Assembly (NCBI RefSeq): GCF_013870515.1
Contig: NZ_JACBXA010000020.1
Coordinates: 1-45,678, forward strand
Direction of reading: 5' to 3'
Source of the DNA: Streptomyces albidus (ex Kaewkla and Franco 2022)
GTDB lineage: Bacteria > Actinomycetota > Actinomycetes > Streptomycetales > Streptomycetaceae
Length of the DNA stretch: 45,678 bases
Part shown: positions 17,233-25,101 of the stretch, in pieces
Layout: every line of letters begins with the position of its first letter
Position numbering within the stretch: position 1 is the first letter of the stretch
Translations under genes and position numbers: made by a program
The notes under the pieces: model-generated
Seen by the model: the letters and a program-made list of their open reading frames with translations, nothing else
What the model was told of the DNA's origin: nothing
Database searches by the model: none

Positions 17233-18981
17233 GTGGCTCAGACCACCCTCGAGACCGACTGGGTATCCCGCATCGCGGACGACGTCATCGCCGAAGCGGA
17301 GCGTCGGGCGCCCGGGAAAGCAGTGGTCTGCGCATCCGGTCTCTCACCCTCCGGGCCGATCCACCTCGGCAATCTGCGCGAGGTGATGGTTCCGCACCTG
17401 GTCGCGGACGAGATCAAGCGGCGCGGTGTGGAGTGCGAGCACATCATCTCCTGGGACGACTACGACCGGTTCCGGAAGGTGCCCGTCGGGGTCGAGGGCG
17501 TCGACGCGTCCTGGGAGGAGCACATCGGCAAGGCACTGACGTCGGTGCCCGCGCCGCGCGGCAGCGCCCACGAGAACTGGGCCGAGCACTTCAAGTCCGC
17601 CATGGCCGAGTCGCTGGCCCAGCTCGGGGTGGAGTACCGCGGCATCAGCCAGACCGCGATGTACACCTCGGGCGCCTACCGCGAGCAGATCCTTTTCGCG
17701 ATGCGCGAACGCCGCCGCATCGACGCCGTGCTCGACCGCTACCGGACGCTCGACAAGGCGGCCGCAGGCGGGGCCGGCAAGAAGAAGCAGCAGAAGCAGG
17801 GTGAGCCGGACGCCGCCGAGGTCGAGGCCGCCGAGGGCTCCGGCGCGGCCGCCGAGGACGACGGCTCGGGAGCCGGCGGCGGCGCGTACTACCCGTACAA
17901 GCCCTACTGCACCGTCTGCTCGCGCGACGTGACCACGGTGACGGCGTACGACGACGAGACGACGGAGCTGACCTACACCTGCGCCTGCGGGCACAGCGAG
18001 ACCGTGCTGCTGCGCGAGTTCGACCACGGCAAGCTCGTGTGGAAGGTCGACTGGCCGATGCGATGGGCCTACGAGGGCGTCGTCTTCGAGCCCAGCGGCG
18101 TCGACCACCAGTCGCCCGGCTCCTCCTTCGTCGTCGGCGGGCAGCTGGTGAAGGAGATCTTCGGCGCGGAGCAGCCCATCGGCCCGATGTACGCCTTCGT
18201 CGGCATCAGCGGCATGGCGAAGATGTCGTCCTCGAAGGGCGGCGTGCCCACGCCCGCCGACGCCCTGGAGATCATGGAGGCGCCGCTGCTGCGCTGGCTC
18301 TACGCGCGCCGCCGGCCGAACCAGTCCTTCAAGGTCGCCTTCGACCAGGAGATCCAGCGCATGTACGACGAGTGGGACGCGCTGGAGCGCAAGCTCGCCG
18401 CCGGCGACGCGCAGCCCGCGGACGCCGCAGCGCATCTCCGTGCGTCGTCCACGGCCGCCGGGCCCCTGCCGTCGACGCCGCGTCCGCTGCCGTACCGCAC
18501 ACTCGCGTCCGTCGTGGACGTGACGGCAGGCAACGACGAGCAGACGCTGCGCATCCTGAGCGATCTGGACCCGGAGCGTCCGGTGAGCACGCTGGAGGAG
18601 GTCCGGCCCCGGCTGGACCGCGCACAGCGCTGGATCACCACGCAGGTTCCGGCGGAGCAGCGCACACGCGTGCGGGACGAGCCGGACACGGCGCTGCTGG
18701 AGTCGCTGGACGACGAACAGCGCGAGTCGCTGCGGCTGCTGCTGGACGGCCTGGACGACCACTGGTCGCTGGAGGGCCTGACGCAACTCGTCTACGGGGT
18801 GCCGAAGGTGCAGGCCGGCATCGATCCGGCCGCCAAGCCGACGCCTGAACTGAAGGTGGCGCAGCGGTCGTTCTTCGCGCTGCTCTACCGGCTGCTCGTC
18901 GGCAGCGAGACCGGTCCGCGGCTTCCCACGCTGCTGCTGGCCGTGGGCACGGACCGGGTGCGCAAGCTGCTGGGCGCCTGA
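17233..18981 (+). CDS. lysS: Lysyl-tRNA synthetase, class I
   Basis: This 582-residue synthetase is of the archaeal-style class I LysRS, not the class II enzyme of most bacteria. HLGN (residues 44-47) in [13 protein letters not shown] and KMSSSKG (330-336) are the two class I signatures. A Lys/Ala/Glu-rich insert (about 180-215) is followed by a Cys cluster: Cys226, Cys229, Cys250 and Cys252 (YCTVC...TCAC), suggesting a zinc ribbon. GTG 17233 is preferred over GTG 17224 because AGAAGGAA at 17216-17223 is correctly spaced only for the former. The N-terminus [16 protein letters not shown] is typical of Streptomyces. It is divergent from argS and followed directly by a 9-bp tandem repeat carrying extra stops. 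Confidence 0.95.
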   Translation: MAQTTLETDWVSRIADDVIAEAERRAPGKAVVCASGLSPSGPIHLGNLREVMVPHLVADEIKRRGVECEHIISWDDYDRFRKVPVGVEGVDASWEEHIGKALTSVPAPRGSAHENWAEHFKSAMAESLAQLGVEYRGISQTAMYTSGAYREQILFAMRERRRIDAVLDRYRTLDKAAAGGAGKKKQQKQGEPDAAEVEAAEGSGAAAEDDGSGAGGGAYYPYKPYCTVCSRDVTTVTAYDDETTELTYTCACGHSETVLLREFDHGKLVWKVDWPMRWAYEGVVFEPSGVDHQSPGSSFVVGGQLVKEIFGAEQPIGPMYAFVGISGMAKMSSSKGGVPTPADALEIMEAPLLRWLYARRRPNQSFKVAFDQEIQRMYDEWDALERKLAAGDAQPADAAAHLRASSTAAGPLPSTPRPLPYRTLASVVDVTAGNDEQTLRILSDLDPERPVSTLEEVRPRLDRAQRWITTQVPAEQRTRVRDEPDTALLESLDDEQRESLRLLLDGLDDHWSLEGLTQLVYGVPKVQAGIDPAAKPTPELKVAQRSFFALLYRLLVGSETGPRLPTLLLAVGTDRVRKLLGA

Positions 18982-19016
18982 ACGGCCTGAACGGCCTGAA
19001 CGGCCTGAACGGCCTG
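18981..19016. repeat. Four-copy 9-bp tandem repeat after lysS
   Basis: Four perfect head-to-tail copies of AACGGCCTG begin at the last base of the lysS stop. With the real stop they give five in-frame TGA codons at 18979, 18988, 18997, 19006 and 19015. The rest of 18982-19098 shows no gene. Confidence 0.9.
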
Positions 19017-19098
19017 ACCGGCCGGACCACTTGGCCAGGTCGGCGGTTCGGAGGGGGGACGGCACGGTGAGAGCCGCGCCGGATTCCGCTCGTGCCGC

Positions 19099-20613
19099 TC
19101 AGCCGGCCAGGCCCATCTCGGTGTTGTAGCGCTCCTTGAACTCCCGCATGTAGTTGCGGAGATACGCCTCGCTGAGCAGCGAACCGTCGGCGTTCGTCAC
19201 GCCGTGCCGCTCGTGCAGCGCGCGTGAGAGCTGGCGCGCGTTGGGGAAGCTCGCCTGCGCGGCGACGAACTGGCGGTAGGCCAGGAAGTAGAACTCGTCG
19301 CGCGGCACGCCGTCCGGTATGCCCACCGGCTCGGCCTCGTCGGACTGTCCGTAGTGGAGGGGCTCCTGCTCCGGGATGAACTCCTGCTCGAACTCCTGCG
19401 GGCCCGCAGTGGGCGCGGGCTCGACGAACAGCTGCTGCTCCTCGGTGCGTTGGGGCGGCAGGTAGGCGGGCCCGCCGTTGACGGGTGCGTTGGAGTTGCC
19501 CAGCGCGCGGCGCCGGCCGGGCCCGACGGGAACGGTCACCTGGGGGCCGGTGGGCTGTGTCTCGGCGGCGTAGGTGTACTCGGGCGAAGGCGCGGGTTCG
19601 GCATCCGGAACGGGCCTCGGCGATGCCTGCGCGGAGGCCGCCGCCGGTTCGGAGGGCGATGCGGCGGGGGCCTGGGGTGTACGCGGGTCGGCCGTGAACT
19701 CGTAGCCGTACGGCTCGGGTTCGGCCGCCGGGGCCTGAGCGGTCCGAGGAGCCTGGAGCGACTGGGAGGTCTGGGGCGCCTGAAGGCCCTGAGGCGCCTG
19801 TGAGGCGTCCGCGGGTGCCTCCGCCTCCGGGGGCGCCTCTCCTGTCGTGAGGGCCGCGCGAGGCTCCTGCAGGGCCTTTGCCGGGCGCCCCGCGGCCCTG
19901 TCCGAACGTGCCGCCGTGGCGGGCGCCTTGATGCCGGCCGCCGCCAGGCCCTGCGGTCCGGTCTCGGAGAGGGGGACGCCGTAGCGGGCGAGCTTGAGGG
20001 GCATCAGCGACTCCACCGGTGCCCTGCGCCGCCAGTTGCGCCCGAACCGGGCCTGCAGCCGCGCCTCGTAGACGAGACGGTCCTGTTCCATGCGGATGAC
20101 CTCGTCGTAGGAGCGCAGCTCCCACAGCTTCATCCTGCGCCACAGCCGGAACGTGGAGGGGAAGGCGAGCAGCCAGCGCGAGAGGCGCACGCCCTCCATG
20201 TGCTTGTCGGCGGTGATGTCGGCGATCCGGCCGATGGCGTGCCGTGCAGCCTCGACGGAGACGACGAAGAGGACGGGGATCACCGCGTGCATGCCGACGC
20301 CGAGGGCGTCCGGCCAGGCGGCCGCGCCGTTGAAGGCGATCGTCGCGGCCGTCAGCAGCCACGCCGTCTGGCGCAGCAGCGGGAACGGGATGCGGATCCA
20401 GGTGAGCAGCAGGTCCAGCGCGAGAAGGACGACGATGCCCGCGTCGATGCCGATGGGGAAGAAGGGGGCGAACGCGCCGAAGCCCTTCTTCTCGGCGAGG
20501 TCGCGCACGGCGGCGAACGAACCGGCGAAACCGATCGCGGCGATCGTCACGGCACCGATGATGACCACCGCGACCAATATGCGGTGTGTACGAGTCAGTT
20601 GTACGGCCTGCAC
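19099..20613 (-). CDS. DUF2637 membrane protein with long cytoplasmic tail
   Basis: This 504-residue protein has about four transmembrane segments in the first 130 residues (ILVAVVIIGAVTIAAIGFAG, IGIDAGIVVLLALDLLLTW and two more), the DUF2637 pattern. A basic WRRMKLWELRSYDEVIRMEQ helix follows. Then comes about 200 residues rich in Ala, Pro, Gln and Glu with imperfect LQAPQ-like repeats, and a more conserved C-terminal helical domain (FYFLAYRQFVAAQASFPNAR to YMREFKERYNTEMG). DUF2637 resembles SpdB-type plasmid spread proteins, but no transfer genes are nearby. The GTG at 20613-20611 has GGTGGGGGA about 8 bases upstream. A hairpin separates it from the preceding lipoprotein gene, so it is probably its own transcript. 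Confidence 0.85.
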   Translation of the reverse strand: MQAVQLTRTHRILVAVVIIGAVTIAAIGFAGSFAAVRDLAEKKGFGAFAPFFPIGIDAGIVVLLALDLLLTWIRIPFPLLRQTAWLLTAATIAFNGAAAWPDALGVGMHAVIPVLFVVSVEAARHAIGRIADITADKHMEGVRLSRWLLAFPSTFRLWRRMKLWELRSYDEVIRMEQDRLVYEARLQARFGRNWRRRAPVESLMPLKLARYGVPLSETGPQGLAAAGIKAPATAARSDRAAGRPAKALQEPRAALTTGEAPPEAEAPADASQAPQGLQAPQTSQSLQAPRTAQAPAAEPEPYGYEFTADPRTPQAPAASPSEPAAASAQASPRPVPDAEPAPSPEYTYAAETQPTGPQVTVPVGPGRRRALGNSNAPVNGGPAYLPPQRTEEQQLFVEPAPTAGPQEFEQEFIPEQEPLHYGQSDEAEPVGIPDGVPRDEFYFLAYRQFVAAQASFPNARQLSRALHERHGVTNADGSLLSEAYLRNYMREFKERYNTEMGLAG

Positions 20614-20672
20614 TGGAGTTGTCCCCCACCCTCGGAAACCGGCGCGGCGCACCAGACTGGCACACGCGTCAA

Positions 20673-20702
20673 GTCCCCGCCGTACGGGTGCACGGCGGGG
20701 AC
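20673..20702 (-). terminator. Hairpin between the DUF3558 and DUF2637 genes
   Basis: GTCCCCGCCGT (20673-20683) is a perfect complement of ACGGCGGGGAC (20692-20702) with an 8-nt loop. It lies 5 bp beyond the stop of the minus-strand gene at 20708 and fits a terminator. Confidence 0.7.
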
Positions 20703-20707
20703 AGGCG

Positions 20708-21415
20708 TCACTTCAGGGAGCCGACCGCTTCCTTGGCCGCGTTCTGGGCGTCCTTCTTGAGGTCCTCGGACTTCGGGGCCTTGCCGTCCTCGAAGCCCGC
20801 ACCCGAGTAGTCCACCGTCACGACGACGTTCGCCGAGCGGACGACGACGCGCTCCTCGGTGAAGTCCTCGGAGTCCTTGCCGTCCTTCTTCTTGGACTTG
20901 TAGCTGATCGACGTGGCCTGCTCTCCGAGACCGTTGACCGGGGCGGTCTTGAGGTCCTTGTTGGCCTTGTCGGTCTTGAGGGCGTCGGCCTGCTGCTCCG
21001 TGAACGCGGCGGCGAGCTTGTCGCCGGAGCCGCGGGAGGTGTCGGACTCGAAACGCTTGAGCGAGACGGTCAGCTGGCGGTAGTCGAACTTGTCGAGACC
21101 GCTCCACAGGCAGCTGCCCGAGTCCTGGGTGTTGCCCGCGCCGATGCGCTTGCCGCCCGCGTTCTCGGTCTTGGGCGTCAGCTTCTTCACGGTGCCCTTG
21201 GAGAGGGTCTTGCAGGCGTCCGGGAGCTCCTTGAACTTCACGGGAGCGGCTTTCTGGCCTCCGCCGTCCTCGGCGGAGCCTGCCGCGTCGCCGCCGCCGG
21301 AGTCGGAGGAGCAGCCCGACACCAGCAGTGCGGGGATTGCGACTGCCGCGCAGGCGAGCGTCCGGGCGAGACGCGGGGCGCTCCGCGTAGTGGTTCGCTG
21401 AGCTTTACGGGGCAT
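20708..21415 (-). CDS. DUF3558-family lipoprotein
   Basis: This 235-residue exported lipoprotein has a basic N-terminus (RKAQRTTTRSAPRLAR), a hydrophobic stretch and lipobox LVSGC with Cys35 as the lipidated residue. A Gly/Ser/Asp linker follows. The folded part has DACKTLSKGTVKKL and a later SGSCLWSG, giving the two-cysteine DUF3558 pattern of actinobacterial surface lipoproteins. The function of the family is unknown. The ATG is at 21415-21413, with GAAGGAA just before it. A second DUF3558 gene lies about 50 bp upstream on the same strand, so the two are probably a tandem duplication in one operon. Confidence 0.87.
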   Translation of the reverse strand: MPRKAQRTTTRSAPRLARTLACAAVAIPALLVSGCSSDSGGGDAAGSAEDGGGQKAAPVKFKELPDACKTLSKGTVKKLTPKTENAGGKRIGAGNTQDSGSCLWSGLDKFDYRQLTVSLKRFESDTSRGSGDKLAAAFTEQQADALKTDKANKDLKTAPVNGLGEQATSISYKSKKKDGKDSEDFTEERVVVRSANVVVTVDYSGAGFEDGKAPKSEDLKKDAQNAAKEAVGSLK

Positions 21416-21466
21416 GATTCCTTCGCTTCCAGTCAGTCCGGCTTTCCGGTCACCGGTCAGTCTGCG

Positions 21467-22429
21467 TCAGTTGTCGTCGAACTCCGCAGCGAGCTTCTCG
21501 GCCACGCTCCGGGCCTTCTTCTGCAACTCGGCGCTGTCAGGAGTGTGTCGCTTGTCGGTGAGCCACTGGTCGTACTTGACCGTGGCGATCACGTTCGCGC
21601 TGCGGAAGACGAGCGTGATGTCCCGGTGGACGCCGGAGTCACCGGTGTCCAGCTGGTCGTCGATGTAGGCGCTGTCGCCGATCTCGCCGAGCATACGGGG
21701 GGAGAGATCCTCGTCCGCGGGCGGCGAGGAATCCGCCTCGGGCTCGTCGGCGCCGGGGGAGGGGCTGTCGGATTTCTCACTCCCGGGGGAGCTGTCTCCG
21801 CCCTTGCCGTCGCCCGCTTCGCCGTCACCGCCGGCCGTCGCGTCGCTCTGGCTCTCGTCGGCGGTCTTGTCGTCGCCGCCCTCGGCCTCTTCGCCGCTCT
21901 TGTCGCCGTTCTCCTCCGCGGGGGCGTCGCTCTCCGTCGGGATCTCCGCCTGACCTGCGCGTTCGTCCCAGAGGAGCTGTGCCTGCTCGTCGTCGCTGAC
22001 GGCGGGGTCGTAGGAGACGACGCGTTCGAAGTCGACGGAGAGGTGGCGGGTGGCGAGGCTGTTCGCGCTCTTCCAGCGGCAGCCGGCCCGGCGGTCGGTG
22101 TCGTAGGTGGCGATGGGCTCGCCCTCGTAGGGGGAGGTCTCCTCGTCGCCCTGCGTCGACTTGCCCGCGCTGCCGGAGCCGTTCTCCCCGTCCTGGGGCG
22201 GCTCGGCGCCGGGCAGCAGGTCCTTGAGCATGGCGACGTCGACGGCTCCGCAGGGCTCGGGCAGCGTCCGGTACTTTCCGGGCGGTGCCGAGGAGGCGCT
22301 GGCGGTGGGGTCTCCCGCCTTGGTGTCCTCGCCGTTCCCGTCCGAGGAGTCCGTGCAGGCGGTGAGGCCGCCGGAGAGCATTACGACCAGCGCGACGCCG
22401 GTGACGTACGTCCTTGCCCTCCGCTGCAC
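21467..22429 (-). CDS. DUF3558-like lipoprotein with a long acidic insert
   Basis: This 320-residue lipoprotein has hydrophobic GVALVVMLSGGLTAC, with Cys25 as the expected lipidation site. The DUF3558 features are split. LPEPCGAVDVAMLKDLLPG and the second cysteine in RRAGCRWKS come first. Then about 95 residues of Glu/Asp/Ser/Gly-rich low complexity (about 150-240) precede the final part, VHRDITLVFRSANVIATVKYDQWL. That end matches the neighbouring gene's VVVRSANVVVTVDYS, supporting common origin. The GTG at 22429-22427 has GGAGG 7 bases upstream; the longer frame to 22735 runs antisense into rtcB and is rejected. It is the first gene of the DUF3558 pair and divergent from rtcB. Confidence 0.85.
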   Translation of the reverse strand: MQRRARTYVTGVALVVMLSGGLTACTDSSDGNGEDTKAGDPTASASSAPPGKYRTLPEPCGAVDVAMLKDLLPGAEPPQDGENGSGSAGKSTQGDEETSPYEGEPIATYDTDRRAGCRWKSANSLATRHLSVDFERVVSYDPAVSDDEQAQLLWDERAGQAEIPTESDAPAEENGDKSGEEAEGGDDKTADESQSDATAGGDGEAGDGKGGDSSPGSEKSDSPSPGADEPEADSSPPADEDLSPRMLGEIGDSAYIDDQLDTGDSGVHRDITLVFRSANVIATVKYDQWLTDKRHTPDSAELQKKARSVAEKLAAEFDDN

Positions 22430-22629
22430 TGTCCTGCCTCCAGGTCCGGCACTGGTGCCGTCAGGTCGAAAACGTGTTGCCCCCGTGACGGGGCGACGGA
22501 AGACAATGTCTATCGCACGCACCACGCGGCCGTCCGGTCCCGTGATGCTTATGTTGCGCAAAGTCCGCATTTTCCCATTCATGGACTTGACGCGCTTTCT
22601 GCTCTTTGTTCTAGGGGGAGTTGAGTGAG

Positions 22630-23823
22630 ATGTCCTACACCGAGGTCGCAGGCGCCCGGGTGCCCATCCGGATGTGGGCCGACCCTTCCACGGTCGAGGA
22701 AGGCGCGATGCAGCAGCTTCGCAACGTCTCCACACTGCCCTGGATCAAGGGACTCGCGGTCATGCCGGACGTCCACTACGGCAAGGGCGCCACGGTCGGC
22801 TCCGTCATCGCGATGAGCGGTGCCGTCTGCCCGGCCGCCGTCGGCGTGGACATCGGCTGCGGCATGTCCGCGGTGAAGACCTCGCTGACCGCGAACGACC
22901 TTCCGGGCGACCTCTCGCGGCTGCGCTCGAAGATCGAGCAGGCGATCCCGGTGGGGCGCGGGATGCACGACGAGCCGGTCGACCCGGGGCGTCTGCACGG
23001 CTACCCGACGGCAGGCTGGGCGGACTTCTGGCAGCGGTTCGACGGCGTCGCGGAGGCCGTCAAGTTCCGTCAGGAGCGGGCCACGAAGCAGATGGGGACC
23101 CTCGGGTCGGGCAACCACTTCGTCGAGGTCTGCACCGACACCGACGGTGCGGTGTGGCTGATGCTGCACTCCGGGTCGAGGAACATCGGCAAGGAGCTGG
23201 CCGACTTCCACATCGGGGTGGCACAGAAGCTGCCGCACAACCAGGGCCTGGTCGACCGCGACCTCGCCGTCTTCATCGCGGAGACACCGCAGATGGCGGC
23301 GTACCGGAACGACCTGTTCTGGGCGCAGGAGTACGCCAAGCACAACCGCGCGGTGATGATGGGGCTGCTGACGGACGTGATGCGCAAGGAGTTCAAGAAG
23401 GCGAAGCCCCGCTTCGACTCCGTGATCTCCTGCCACCACAACTACGTGGCGGAGGAGCGCTACGACGGCGTCGACCTGCTGGTGACCCGCAAGGGCGCCA
23501 TCCGGGCCGGCGACGGCGAGTACGGCATCATCCCGGGCTCCATGGGGACCGGCTCGTACATCGTGAAGGGGCTGGGCAACGCCGCGTCCTTCCAGTCCGC
23601 TTCGCACGGCGCGGGCCGGAAGATGAGCCGGAACGCGGCGCGGAAGCGCTTCTCGGCGCAGGACCTGGAGGACCAGACGCGGGGCGTGGAGTGCCGTAAG
23701 GACTCGGGCGTCGTGGACGAGATCCCCGGTGCGTACAAGCCGATCGAGAAAGTCATCGACCAGCAGCGCGACCTCGTCGAGGTCGTGGCGAAGCTGAAGC
23801 AGGTCGTCTGTGTGAAGGGCTGA
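22630..23823 (+). CDS. rtcB: RtcB-family RNA ligase
   Basis: This 397-residue protein belongs to the RtcB family of Mn/GTP-dependent ligases joining 2',3'-cyclic phosphate or 3'-phosphate RNA ends to 5'-OH ends. Visible signatures are MPDVHYGKGATVGSV, GVDIGCGMSAV with metal-binding Cys77, MGTLGSGNHFVEV and SCHHNYV. SHGAGRKMSR contains His326 at the position of the guanylylated histidine. Catalytic residues look intact. Its role in Streptomyces, which has no known tRNA splicing need, is probably RNA repair; this is inference. ATG 22630 is preferred over TTG 22621 because the GGGGGAG site (22614-22620) abuts the TTG. A strong bidirectional terminator follows. Confidence 0.94.
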   Translation: MSYTEVAGARVPIRMWADPSTVEEGAMQQLRNVSTLPWIKGLAVMPDVHYGKGATVGSVIAMSGAVCPAAVGVDIGCGMSAVKTSLTANDLPGDLSRLRSKIEQAIPVGRGMHDEPVDPGRLHGYPTAGWADFWQRFDGVAEAVKFRQERATKQMGTLGSGNHFVEVCTDTDGAVWLMLHSGSRNIGKELADFHIGVAQKLPHNQGLVDRDLAVFIAETPQMAAYRNDLFWAQEYAKHNRAVMMGLLTDVMRKEFKKAKPRFDSVISCHHNYVAEERYDGVDLLVTRKGAIRAGDGEYGIIPGSMGTGSYIVKGLGNAASFQSASHGAGRKMSRNAARKRFSAQDLEDQTRGVECRKDSGVVDEIPGAYKPIEKVIDQQRDLVEVVAKLKQVVCVKG

Positions 23824-23859
23824 CCGGGAGGGGCGGCCGCCGGCCGTCCCGTCCTGGAA

Positions 23860-23896
23860 GCGCCGCCCCGCACCGGTCTCCGGTGCGGGGCGGCGC
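23860..23896. terminator. Bidirectional terminator between rtcB and SDR gene
   Basis: A perfect 16-bp stem (23860-23875 with 23881-23896) and a 5-nt loop (GTCTC) lie between two convergent genes. It should stop transcription from both sides. Confidence 0.85.
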
Positions 23897-23964
23897 GCTT
23901 CGCGCAGGGGTGCACGGGGTGCCCGGGGATGCGCGGGCACGTGCTGATCGGGCGGAGAGCGCGG

Positions 23965-24726
23965 TCAGCGCTCGCGGTGGACCTTGGAGTTGGACGCCTG
24001 AGCCCGCGGACGTACGACCAGCAGGTCGATGTTGACGTGCGGCGGGCGTGTGACCGTCCAGGTGATGGTGTCGGCGACGTCCTCCGCCGTGAGCGGCTCC
24101 GCCACTCCTTCGTAGACCTTGGCCGCCCGGTCGCTGTCTCCGCGGAAGCGGGTGAGGGCGAACTCGTCGGTCTTCACCATGCCGGGCGCGATCTCGATGA
24201 TCCGGACCGGCTTTCCGCACAGCTCCAGACGCAGCGTCTCCGCCAGCACATGGGCGCCGTGCTTGGCGGCGACATAGCCGCCGCCGCCTTCGTACGTGGC
24301 GTGGCCGGCGGTCGAGGAGACGATCAGGACGGTGCCCTCGCCGGAGGGGGAGTCGACCAAGGCCGGTAGCAGCGCCTGGGTGAGGTGCAGCACGCCGAGG
24401 ACGTTGACCTCGTACATCCGGCGCCAGTCGGCCGGATCGCTGGTGGCGACCGGATCGACGCCCAATGCGCCGCCCGCGTTGTTGATGAGGACGTCGCAGC
24501 GGTCGAGTTCAGCCGCGAACGCGTCGACCGCGGCCCGGTCGGTGACGTCCAGCGGCCGGGCGAGAGCCTCGTGACCGGCATCGGTCAACTCTCTTGCCAG
24601 GGCGTCGATACGGTCCCGGCGCCGGGCCGTGAGCACGACTCGGTAACCGGCTGCGGCCAGTTGACGTGCGGTGGCGGCGCCGATGCCACTGCTGGCGCCG
24701 CTGATGACGGCAGTGCGGTTAGTCAT
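23965..24726 (-). CDS. Short-chain dehydrogenase/reductase (SDR)
   Basis: This 253-residue cytoplasmic NAD(P)-dependent oxidoreductase is of the classical SDR family. The cofactor motif is SGASSGIGAATARQL near the N-terminus; an NNAG motif is present (VLINNAGGALG). The catalytic set appears as Ser in LIVSSTAGH and Tyr-x3-Lys in GYVAAKHG. The EIAPGMVKTDEF segment is also typical. LTARRRDR after the Rossmann motif suggests NADP preference. The ATG at 24726-24724 is chosen over the TTG at 24732. It lies 30 bp downstream of ynfA and is probably the last gene of the TetR-controlled operon. The substrate is unknown. Confidence 0.93.
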   Translation of the reverse strand: MTNRTAVISGASSGIGAATARQLAAAGYRVVLTARRRDRIDALARELTDAGHEALARPLDVTDRAAVDAFAAELDRCDVLINNAGGALGVDPVATSDPADWRRMYEVNVLGVLHLTQALLPALVDSPSGEGTVLIVSSTAGHATYEGGGGYVAAKHGAHVLAETLRLELCGKPVRIIEIAPGMVKTDEFALTRFRGDSDRAAKVYEGVAEPLTAEDVADTITWTVTRPPHVNIDLLVVRPRAQASNSKVHRER

Positions 24727-24756
24727 GGCCAAAGGCTACGACGTGTGCCGGGACGC

Positions 24757-25092
24757 TCAATGGCCTCGCGGTGCGTACATGATCACCGCGACTCCCACCA
24801 GACAGATGAGTGCGCCCGTGACGTCCCAGCGGTCGGGGCGGAAGCCGTCCATCACCATTCCCCAGGCCAGCGAGCCGGCGACGAAGACGCCCCCGTACGC
24901 GGCCAGGATGCGCCCGAAGTTGGCGTCGGGCTGCAGGGTGGCGACGAAGCCGTAGATCCCCAGCGCGACGACCCCGGCGCCGATCCAGGCCCATCCGCGG
25001 TGTTCCCGCACGCCTTGCCAGATCAGCCAGGCGCCGCCGATCTCCATGAGCGCGGCGAGGACGAACAGGGAGACGGAGCGTGCGACGAGCAT
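24757..25092 (-). CDS. ynfA: YnfA family (UPF0060) membrane protein
   Basis: This small 111-residue protein has four predicted transmembrane helices and the YnfA signature pieces [38 protein letters not shown] and [14 protein letters not shown]. The family is related in fold to small multidrug resistance transporters, but its function is not settled. It lies 9 bp after the monooxygenase gene and 30 bp before the SDR gene on the same strand. Translation is probably coupled, and control is presumably by the operators at 26687-26720. A role in export of a toxic compound would suit the operon, but that is inference. Confidence 0.92.
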   Translation of the reverse strand: MLVARSVSLFVLAALMEIGGAWLIWQGVREHRGWAWIGAGVVALGIYGFVATLQPDANFGRILAAYGGVFVAGSLAWGMVMDGFRPDRWDVTGALICLVGVAVIMYAPRGH

Positions 25093-25101
25093 GGGCGCAG
25101 G

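Noticed and set aside
17344..19065. 573-residue minus-strand open frame over lysS
   Set aside because: It is antisense to lysS; its repeated SGRSGRSGR start comes from reading the 9-bp tandem repeat in reverse.
19099..20613. Integrated plasmid or conjugative element suggested by DUF2637
   Set aside because: No integrase, replication or transfer gene, no flanking repeat or tRNA attachment site is seen, and the neighbours are housekeeping genes.
22587..22614. TTGACG as -35 of an rtcB promoter
   Set aside because: The implied -10 would place transcription start almost at the ATG, although a good ribosome site lies upstream and would be lost; not consistent.
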